Position numbers and translations under genes: made by a program | The notes under the pieces: model-generated | Told to the model about the DNA's origin: nothing | Database searches by the model: none | The model's input: the letters and a program-made list of their open reading frames with translations, nothing else | From: Sphingobacteriales bacterium UTBCD1 | GTDB taxonomy: Bacteria; Bacteroidota; Bacteroidia; Chitinophagales; Chitinophagaceae | Length of the DNA stretch: 64,000 nucleotides | Assembly (NCBI GenBank): GCA_002066995.1 | Contig: MWTC01000052.1 | Span: forward strand, 124,001-188,000 | Direction of reading: 5' to 3' | Shown: positions 54,032 to 60,049 of the stretch, piece after piece | Numbering within the stretch: position 1 is the first letter of the stretch | Layout of the letters: the number at the start of each line of letters is the position of its first letter

Positions 54032-55396
54032 TTAAACTATTTTAGAATGTGAGATTACTCTGATTTTATCCCTCACTTCCCTAAGCCTATTAAGGTAAGG
54101 TAAAAATGTTCTGTTTCCGTTGTTCGCTTTGACGGTGGCAAAGTGGCTTTCAATGAATAGGGAACAATCCGTTATTGTGCTGTAAGGGTTCAGCTTTACG
54201 GACCGGGTAGGCAATTCAATATTTGCAAAGTAGTTTTCAAGTTCGGTAATATCCTGCTCCCAGCTTTCGGAATTTGGCTGTTCGGGCTTATCAAAATAAT
54301 AAACCGGACCGGGCTGCTCAAATGTTTTCCCCTCAACCAACGATTGACCGCCTGCCTGCCCGGTAAGCATTGCTGTGGGTGTTCCTGTGACTTTGGGTTG
54401 AGGTATTGTAAAGTCTTTGTAATTGAATTTTATTAAATAGTCGGCAAGGTCAAATTGCTGTTCCCTTTCGGCTCCGGTCGCTTTTTGCTCCAACAAATCG
54501 GAAACGATAAAATTTGCAAGATGTGAGAATTCCTTTGCCTTGCTGCTCCATATTTCAAACGCTGTGGGTTTACCCTCAATCATTGGTTTTGATAGGTCGG
54601 GAAATAGTATAACTGTCCGCCCCTTTAGTATGCTGCATTTATCAATATTCAATCCATGCAAACCACTACTGGCAACCCAAATAAACTGGGGCAAATAAAC
54701 GCTGGCAATTACAGCCGTTTTTTCGCTTTCAACTATGGCAATGGGTTTTGTTTTATCAATTAGTAAGTGTTCGCCAAAAAAGCATTGTTTTAAGCTAAAT
54801 TCAGGCTGCTTAATTAGTTTGTGAGCAAATGTAAATTCCTCTTGTCTTTTGCCTGTGGTGGGGCTGTAAAGCATTATTTTGCCCGTTCTTACTTTGCCCT
54901 GTGTATCTATTTGCCAAAATACGGTTGCACCGCTCCAATGTTTTGATGTTCCAATAAAATAACGGCTAACTAATTCGCCGGCAACCTCAACCCCGAACAG
55001 GTTAATAAGGAACTTTACAAAGTTGTTTGATTCGTGTGCTTTCAGGCTGGCTTTAAATACCTCAACGGGAATGAATGAAACGGGCTGCGGTTGAGGTGTA
55101 ACAGGTCGGGGCTTGCCTGCCTGTCCGGTAGGCAGGTATGCTTTGGGCTGTGGTGTATCAAATGAAATAATACCTGCCCTGTATTTATCGGGGTTATCCT
55201 GAAAGTATTGTTTCGGGGTGTAATGGTAACCGCAACTATTTTCCCGGTTGCACCTGCCAACGCTGGGGTGTATGTATTCGCCTGTTTCTCTGTCAATATA
55301 ACGAACAAATGTTTTTTCCCTTCGCCGGCAACGGGGGCAAGGGTAACGAGTATTCATTCCCCTGTATGGTTCAAGTATGTATCTGTAACCCTTCAT
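54032..55396 (-). CDS. Toprim-type primase-like protein with zinc finger (DUF6371-like)
   Basis: The N-terminus YRYILEPYRGMNTRYPCPRC, with CPRC, a GRCNREN Cys and CGYHY, forms a zinc ribbon of the kind that starts mobile-element primases. Later KPIAIVESEKTAV and GRTVILFPDLS look like Toprim motifs. The ATG at 55396 starts at this conserved region. The frame is open to an ATG at 55549, which would overlap the helicase gene by 77 bp. Two insert-like repeats encode LPTGQAGKP and LTGQAGGQ (near 55125 and 54360). With the ATPase it probably forms the replication module. Confidence 0.82.
   Translation of the reverse strand: MKGYRYILEPYRGMNTRYPCPRCRRREKTFVRYIDRETGEYIHPSVGRCNRENSCGYHYTPKQYFQDNPDKYRAGIISFDTPQPKAYLPTGQAGKPRPVTPQPQPVSFIPVEVFKASLKAHESNNFVKFLINLFGVEVAGELVSRYFIGTSKHWSGATVFWQIDTQGKVRTGKIMLYSPTTGKRQEEFTFAHKLIKQPEFSLKQCFFGEHLLIDKTKPIAIVESEKTAVIASVYLPQFIWVASSGLHGLNIDKCSILKGRTVILFPDLSKPMIEGKPTAFEIWSSKAKEFSHLANFIVSDLLEQKATGAEREQQFDLADYLIKFNYKDFTIPQPKVTGTPTAMLTGQAGGQSLVEGKTFEQPGPVYYFDKPEQPNSESWEQDITELENYFANIELPTRSVKLNPYSTITDCSLFIESHFATVKANNGNRTFLPYLNRLREVRDKIRVISHSKIV
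54351..54369. repeat. degenerate copy of short palindromic insert repeat
   Basis: This copy shares the CCTGCCTG...CCGGTA core with the repeat at 55116-55136 but has lost its right arm (AAGCA). It is in frame in the primase-like gene and encodes LTGQAGG. Confidence 0.5.
55116..55136. repeat. short palindromic insert repeat inside the primase-like gene
   Basis: CCTGCCT and AGGCAGG form a perfect 7-bp inverted repeat around GTCCGGT. It is in frame and encodes LPTGQAG in a linker between the zinc ribbon and the next domain. Similar short palindromes coding for TGQAG-like peptides recur inside genes of Bacteroidota and related genomes, to my knowledge. Confidence 0.65.
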
Positions 55397-55472
55397 CGCA
55401 TCAATTTTTCGTTTCCCGTTTCCTCTCACTAAGGGAATGGAAACAGGAAACAATATTTTAGAATGGTGTTTC

Positions 55473-56582
55473 CTATTTGTTTCCTTTGTTTCCTGTGGAA
55501 ACGCTATCGGAAACGCTGCTATCCCAGCCATTTCTTTTTGCTTTTTCAAACAGTTTTGAAACGCTGCCTTTTGAATTATACCCTATGGCATTTGCAATTT
55601 GTTCGTAGCTGTACCCTTCATCTTTCAGTTCCTTCGCCTGCTCATATTTCGCTTTGCTATTATCAATATCAGCCCGCTTCGCCAATAGTTCAAATGGCAT
55701 ACGTTCACCTGTGTTTGAGAAAACAAAGTTTTGTTCATCAAACTGCAATACATAGCTTTCCTTTTTGTAGCTGGCTGGCAAATAGTTTCCCTTCACAATA
55801 CATAAATGCCTATTTAATGGGCTCATCGGGTCGGCTCTTAATTCGATTACCAACCTCATTTTTGCCTCAAAACCTTGCCCGCTTAGCAAATTATTTTTGC
55901 TGGGCTCAAAATTTTCTGTCCGCTTTCCGGTGTGGTGCAAAAACAAAATCAAACATTCATGCTTTTGTGCTAATTCCTGAAAGGGGTGCAGGTAGGTTCT
56001 TATTCGCTGGGTGTCTTTTAAGTCGCTCCCGTAGGCATCAGCGAAACAGTCAATAATTACAAGGTCAGCAGGTTTATTGCTCAAACGCTTATCTACCTCA
56101 TTGTATAAATCATCAGTACCAAATACAAACCGTAATCCCCTAAGTAATTCGGGTTTGTAGCCCTGCGCCTGTCTGGATAGTAAATAAGCAGTTTCACGCT
56201 CCAGGTCTTCAGTTGAAACATAAATTACTGAACGATGCCTTGCATTTATCTGAAATTCCAAAAAGTGATTTTCGCCTGCAACAATGGCAACTGCTAATTG
56301 CCGCAATAATGAACTTTTTCCGGTATCGGAGCTTCCGGCCAAACAGGCCAGCCCCGTTTGCTGTAAGAATGGGTAAACAAGGGTTGGTATTTCCTTAATT
56401 TCAGTAAGTAAAAGTTTTTCGCCTGTGGTTTCTGTTTCCGCTTGCTGAATTATTCCGTTTCTATGTTCCAGTATTTCGGCTGGTGTAATATTGCTTTCAT
56501 TTCGGATATTGTATTTATCATATTCAAAATTTGGTGTAACTTTACCACCGTCTTTTATGTTATTTGGGGGTAAGTTATTCAT
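55473..56582 (-). CDS. RepA-like AAA ATPase/helicase
   Basis: The 369-residue protein belongs with the RecA-fold AAA_25/RepA helicases of plasmids and islands. Walker A is GSSDTGKSSLL near residue 84, Walker B is LVIIDCFAD near residue 178, and FLHHTGK is a sensor-type segment. A C-terminal helix-turn-helix (YEQIANAIGYNSKGSVSKLF) may bind the origin. Its ATG shares an ATGA overlap with the HTH gene upstream. It likely loads at the repeat nest at 56971-57028. Confidence 0.88.
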   Translation of the reverse strand: MNNLPPNNIKDGGKVTPNFEYDKYNIRNESNITPAEILEHRNGIIQQAETETTGEKLLLTEIKEIPTLVYPFLQQTGLACLAGSSDTGKSSLLRQLAVAIVAGENHFLEFQINARHRSVIYVSTEDLERETAYLLSRQAQGYKPELLRGLRFVFGTDDLYNEVDKRLSNKPADLVIIDCFADAYGSDLKDTQRIRTYLHPFQELAQKHECLILFLHHTGKRTENFEPSKNNLLSGQGFEAKMRLVIELRADPMSPLNRHLCIVKGNYLPASYKKESYVLQFDEQNFVFSNTGERMPFELLAKRADIDNSKAKYEQAKELKDEGYSYEQIANAIGYNSKGSVSKLFEKAKRNGWDSSVSDSVSTGNKGNK

Positions 56583-56944
56583 AGCTTACCTCCTTTCTTT
56601 TTGTGGTTATTCAAATAGGCATCCGCCTCAGCTGCTGTTTCTGCCAATGTTTTTTTCCTGCCTTGCTTTAACCAGGCATCAATCTCGGATTTTAGAAACC
56701 TTAGCTTTTTACCGCCTTTATGTACGGGAATAGTACCAGCGTTCACCCAGCCGTAAACGGTCGGCTTTGTGGGTTTGTCCGGGTGATACTGGCAAAGCTC
56801 TGTGAGGTTAAACCAACGGTCAGTTTCAGTTGGGTGTTCAGGTTGTGGCTTAATTTTCCACAACTCAATTTTTTCTACAACTTTATTAGCTACATCATTA
56901 ATAAGGTCGTCAATGTTTCGTGTGCTTAATACTACATTTTGCAT
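56579..56944 (-). CDS. helix-turn-helix protein, excisionase/MerR-like
   Basis: The 121-residue protein starts MQNVVLSTRNIDDLINDVAN and has an Xis/MerR-type winged helix with WFNLTELCQYHPDKP, VYGWVNAGTIPVHKGGKKLRF and LKSEIDAWL, a pattern common in Bacteroidota mobile elements. The ATG at 56944 is typical of the family start. It may serve as excisionase or as regulator of the rep operon. Its promoter region is the 58-bp repeat nest. Confidence 0.85.
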   Translation of the reverse strand: MQNVVLSTRNIDDLINDVANKVVEKIELWKIKPQPEHPTETDRWFNLTELCQYHPDKPTKPTVYGWVNAGTIPVHKGGKKLRFLKSEIDAWLKQGRKKTLAETAAEADAYLNNHKKKGGKL

Positions 56945-56970
56945 AATCAAATAATTTGAATGCAATTTGT

Positions 56971-57028
56971 AGCAGTATTGAGCCAGGTAATTTTCAGGTA
57001 AAATACCTGATGCTTACCTCAGCAGTAT
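56971..57028. repeat. nested direct and inverted repeats, candidate origin or operator
   Basis: The segment reads as AGCAGTAT (56971-56978), CAGGTAA (56984-56990), CAGGTA-AAA-TACCTG (56995-57009), TTACCT (57014-57019) and AGCAGTAT (57021-57028). The CAGGTA units form a central perfect palindrome and an outer inverted pair, framed by a direct repeat. It lies between the unknown gene (57043) and the HTH-helicase-primase operon. Iteron-like origins and rep operators look like this; which one it is cannot be told from sequence. Confidence 0.65.
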
Positions 57029-57042
57029 CAAAGAAATATATT

Positions 57043-57792
57043 TTAGTTCGGGTAACTTTTCAAATGGGTAATTAGCTTATTATCGTTGCCTGAAATGATA
57101 ATTAGTTTTTCTTTATAGCCATCCCCGAATGATTTAGCTATTGCAGTCCGATTAGTAATATCTAAATCTTTGAATGAACGATAAAATCTTTGTGCGCTGC
57201 AATCAGGATATTTTTCTTTGGAGTATGCCTCAATTTCAGTTCTTATAAACTGTCCATTGTCATTTTTTTCAAACGGCTTTTCAGCACCCATTTCAATTCT
57301 TAGCCAATGGTATAAAGCATAAAATTTAGCAGGTATCTTTATTCTCTTGTCTTTCCCTGCTTTTTGTTCCTCACCCTCTCTGCTTTCTTTTCTTTTGGTG
57401 CAATATTCTATCCACGCTGTAATAAATGCATAGTAATAGTTTTGTTCGTTATCATGCATATATTCAGGTAAATATTTGAGGTGTTCTTTCGCTGTCTTAA
57501 TTTCCCATTCAGCAAACAGTTGTTCACTATTTGCTTTTTTACCCTTCGCCCATTTATCGTATTCTCGGTTAAATACTTCATTTAATTTTTTCTCATTGCT
57601 GTAATCAATAAGCACACCAATTACACTGCCCTTGTGATATACCCCTAATTCTTTCTTTTCTTCTATTATCTTGCTATGTTCGGGGTTATTCTCATCTAAT
57701 GGTATGTCTTCACTAAGCTTTCTGTTAACGTAAGACTTAGCAATTAATACTTTACCTTTTGGCGTATCTATCCAAGATTCCTCCTTCATCAT
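57043..57792 (-). CDS. element protein of unknown function
   Basis: The 249-residue protein is charged, with a Lys/Glu-rich middle (TKRKESREGEEQKAGKDKRI) and a C-terminal segment DCSAQRFYRSFKDLD. I recognise no enzymatic motif, signal or membrane span. Two ATG codons (57792, 57789) are possible starts. It lies between the lipoprotein and the repeat nest. The C-terminal half resembles replication- or DNA-binding regions in general appearance only. Confidence 0.72.
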   Translation of the reverse strand: MMKEESWIDTPKGKVLIAKSYVNRKLSEDIPLDENNPEHSKIIEEKKELGVYHKGSVIGVLIDYSNEKKLNEVFNREYDKWAKGKKANSEQLFAEWEIKTAKEHLKYLPEYMHDNEQNYYYAFITAWIEYCTKRKESREGEEQKAGKDKRIKIPAKFYALYHWLRIEMGAEKPFEKNDNGQFIRTEIEAYSKEKYPDCSAQRFYRSFKDLDITNRTAIAKSFGDGYKEKLIIISGNDNKLITHLKSYPN

Positions 57793-57954
57793 GTCTTTTA
57801 TGCTTTTAAGTTTTACAAACTCAGTTTTATCTTGCCGGCTGCTTTACGTTTGGCCCGGTCAATGACCTTCTATAAACCTGGGGTGGTTTTCAGTTCACAG
57901 TGCTCCCGTTTTATTTTACGTCTTTTTTCAACGGGAATTAGAATGAAAGGTATT
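57793..57954. other. gap between lipoprotein and unknown gene
   Basis: This 162-bp gap has a 7-bp inverted repeat, TCCCGTT and AACGGGA (57904-57936). On the minus strand there is also a 16-codon fragment, KVIDRAKRKAAGKIKLSL, between stop codons, which could be a remnant of a lost gene. Confidence 0.35.
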
Positions 57955-58515
57955 TTAATATATACACTTTATGTTTTTAAACTGGCCGTCTGTAATTATC
58001 GTTGTACCCCTTAATGAATAATCCGGACCACCACCTCCCAAGATTCCTAATGGTGTTAATTTTCCAGTAAAATTTCCACTTATTAAGCCATTTGAATAAG
58101 AGGTAATATTAATACTAAAATAATCGCCGTTATAAATCACCCCCGACTGCATCCCATTATTAGTCATTACGCCATTAGCCCAAGATGCGCCAAGAGAAAC
58201 ACTGTCGTATCTATAGTTTTTGAGTGATAGACTATCGGTCTCTATTTCTACCACCCAAGCAATATTCGCTCCCTTTTGTGCATTTAATATATACGTCGTT
58301 TGTGGGAGAGCTACTCCCGGTAAATGTTTTGCAAAAAAAACATATTCGAGACTTGTTACATCCACATTACGAATAGTGACAGGAGTTCCATTCACTTTAT
58401 ATTGAAATATTCCATTGGCAGTTGAAGGATCGTTAATTGCATTTGGGTCAGTAGAGCAGGATAAAAAATCTATTGACACTGTAAGTAGCAAAACGAATAA
58501 TAAAATCTGTTTCAT
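57955..58515 (-). CDS. DUF6252-like lipoprotein, element cargo
   Basis: From the ATG at 58515 there is a signal MKQILLFVLLLTVSIDFLSC with a lipobox Cys. The mature domain of about 165 residues has the look of DUF6252 secreted proteins (FQYKVNGTPVTIR, NYRYDSVSL, ISGNFTGKL). It is the only non-replication, non-integration protein of the element. It lies 31 bp after the integrase gene. Such a placement is common for genes that change the host cell surface, such as superinfection exclusion proteins; this role is a guess. Confidence 0.78.
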   Translation of the reverse strand: MKQILLFVLLLTVSIDFLSCSTDPNAINDPSTANGIFQYKVNGTPVTIRNVDVTSLEYVFFAKHLPGVALPQTTYILNAQKGANIAWVVEIETDSLSLKNYRYDSVSLGASWANGVMTNNGMQSGVIYNGDYFSINITSYSNGLISGNFTGKLTPLGILGGGGPDYSLRGTTIITDGQFKNIKCIY

Positions 58516-58546
58516 AGTCTGAGGGTATTTATAAATTATCAAAAAA

Positions 58547-59788
58547 TTATACTGCCTGCATAATATTCTTAAATGCTGTTAATGCACTAAATGTTTCCTT
58601 TTTCTTCTCATCTTCAAAGCCAGCTAAATAATTTTTAGTTGTTTTTATATTACTATGTCCTAATGCTTCGCTTATGAATTCGGTACTCGCTCCACTTCGT
58701 TGTAAAATAGTGGCAAAACTGTGTCGGGCTACATAGGTTGTTATGTCTGTTGTAATATTAAGTTTGTCGGCTATAACTTTCATGCGACAGTTTATTAATT
58801 TCGTTAATTGTTGTATTAACTGCCTTTGCCTTTCGGGTGTTTCTTTACCGGATAAAATGGGGAAAATAAACTCATCGCCATGTACTTTTTTATTTCCCCA
58901 TCTTCTTATAATGGATTTGGCATCATCTGAGAGTGGAATTCTTATCGGTTCAATGTTTCTTTTGGTCCTAACTGTTTTTGCCCGTTCAAATTCTAACATA
59001 TCATTCTTAATATTAGAATATCTGAGTAGGCACATATCTTTTACATTTATTCCACTGCACAGATACATGAATATCCACAAGTCTTTTGCCATTGCTTCCG
59101 TGCTCCCGTCTGCAGGCTTAAAATAGTAAATTGAAGTGATGTCTTTAAGGGAGAGAGCTTTCTTAATATTGTTTGCCGTAGGTATTTCATATTTCCTTTT
59201 CCCAAAAGGATAATATTCCTTAGTTAACTGCCCTTCTGCAATTGCATTATTAAATAGAGTACGAAGTGAGCGCAAATAGATTCCTACAGTAGTAACACTA
59301 TTCCCATTGCCCAGCATCCATTTTTCATATTTCTGTAAAAAATCGTTATTAATATCAGAGAGTTTAATACCCGGAGCAAATTTACTCAGGCTTCTTTGAG
59401 CACATTCGTAGGAAACTGCTGTGCCTATTCTTTCAGCTTCTTTTAATTTTTCAATGTATTCAGAAAATGCAAGTTCAAGCGTGCCTTTAGCAGCCCGGTC
59501 GGTTAAATAATGCTTTTCAAAACTATGCCAGGCAAAAACCGGAAGCATTTCGATTATTTCAATAGCCTTATTTTCAAACGCAAGTATTTTCTTTTTTAAT
59601 TCTTTCTCTTTGTCAGTTTGTCGCTCACCAAATAGCGAGCGTTTAAAATTTTTTTCAGTTAAGTCATATGGGGTTGGGTAATATTTCTGTTTCCGTTCAA
59701 AAGTTACCCTGAGCTTAACTGGATAAAGCCCGTTTTTCTTTATCCTGCGAGTATCCAGTATAATTGAGGTTTTTGCGCTTCTCGGCAT
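58547..59788 (-). CDS. int: tyrosine recombinase/integrase
   Basis: The 413-residue integrase has an N-terminal arm-binding region (SIILDTRRIKKNGLYPVKLRV), a core-binding SAM-like domain and a catalytic domain. ARHSFAT supplies the Arg, LGHSNIKTTKNYL the His and the nucleophile Tyr. The usual first catalytic Arg seems absent, the position reading GINVKDM, as in some Bacteroidota integrases such as IntDOT. The ATG at 59788 is chosen because a TATATTTG box lies 19 bp upstream. It faces attR. Confidence 0.93.
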   Translation of the reverse strand: MPRSAKTSIILDTRRIKKNGLYPVKLRVTFERKQKYYPTPYDLTEKNFKRSLFGERQTDKEKELKKKILAFENKAIEIIEMLPVFAWHSFEKHYLTDRAAKGTLELAFSEYIEKLKEAERIGTAVSYECAQRSLSKFAPGIKLSDINNDFLQKYEKWMLGNGNSVTTVGIYLRSLRTLFNNAIAEGQLTKEYYPFGKRKYEIPTANNIKKALSLKDITSIYYFKPADGSTEAMAKDLWIFMYLCSGINVKDMCLLRYSNIKNDMLEFERAKTVRTKRNIEPIRIPLSDDAKSIIRRWGNKKVHGDEFIFPILSGKETPERQRQLIQQLTKLINCRMKVIADKLNITTDITTYVARHSFATILQRSGASTEFISEALGHSNIKTTKNYLAGFEDEKKKETFSALTAFKNIMQAV

Positions 59789-59809
59789 TTGCATACAATT
59801 TGCATACAA
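59788..59809 (-). promoter_or_regulatory. tandem 11-bp repeats over the int start
   Basis: TTGTATGCAAA occurs twice in direct order on the minus strand, covering the likely transcription start and overlapping the -7 box (59807-59814). This is a plausible operator for a repressor, or an integrase arm site that links int expression to its binding. Confidence 0.5.
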
Positions 59810-59814
59810 ATATA
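59807..59814 (-). promoter_or_regulatory. candidate -7 box of int
   Basis: The minus strand reads TATATTTG, matching TAnnTTTG, 19 bases before the ATG at 59788. No TTG box is found at 17-23 bp. Confidence 0.45.
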
Positions 59815-59881
59815 ATTAAATAACAAATAATAATTATAAATAAACAGCCATAATCAAATCTTTATTCAGCCTATATTTCAA

Positions 59882-59920
59882 AAGGTTATAGCTGTTTTTT
59901 TATGCCTTTTTTATAACCTT
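59882..59920. repeat. 9-bp inverted repeat near attR
   Basis: AAGGTTATA and TATAACCTT are perfect partners separated by 21 bp, ending 18 bp before attR. It is a candidate integrase arm site or hairpin. The surrounding 59815-59937 is very AT-rich and has no gene. Confidence 0.5.
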
Positions 59921-59937
59921 GTTTTTGTCTTAAAATA

Positions 59938-59983
59938 TGACTGTTAATCAGAGGGTCACTGGTTCAAGTCCAGTCTGAGGAGC
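59938..59983 (+). repeat. attR: far copy of the 46-bp att repeat
   Basis: This copy matches tRNA-Asn from the anticodon stem to the 3' end exactly but lacks the 5' half, so it is not a functional tRNA. The original host terminator follows directly. Confidence 0.95.
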
Positions 59984-59984
59984 T

Positions 59985-60026
59985 AAAAAAAATCAAGGGT
60001 CCAATTTCCGGGCCCTTGATTTTTTC
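59985..60026. terminator. stranded host terminator of tRNA-Asn
   Basis: AAAAAATCAAGGG (59987-59999) and CCCTTGATTTTTT (60013-60025) form a 13-bp stem. It lies one base after attR, exactly where the tRNA terminator would be before integration. It also works for the convergent S10-like peptidase gene on the minus strand. Confidence 0.9.
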
Positions 60027-60049
60027 TGTATTAATAATTTTATCTTTTT

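Larger units (their letters stand above)
53366..59983. mobile_element. 6.6-kb integrative element at tRNA-Asn
   Basis: The element is bounded by a perfect 46-bp repeat of the tRNA-Asn 3' part. It encodes, from the right end leftward and all on the minus strand, a tyrosine integrase, a lipoprotein, an unknown protein, an HTH/Xis-like protein, a RepA-like AAA ATPase, a Toprim-type primase-like protein and a small basic protein. One unit without the second repeat is 6572 bp. No relaxase, type IV secretion, capsid, terminase large subunit or toxin gene is present. Origin-like repeats lie at 56971-57028. I call it a replicating satellite-like island; the route of transfer is unknown. Confidence 0.92.

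Noticed and set aside
59938-59983. A second tRNA-Asn gene
   Set aside because: Only the 3' part of the tRNA is present; the D arm and 5' acceptor strand are missing, so it is an att copy.
53366-59983. Prophage or conjugative element
   Set aside because: No capsid, tail, large terminase, lysis, relaxase or type IV secretion gene can be seen in the seven genes.
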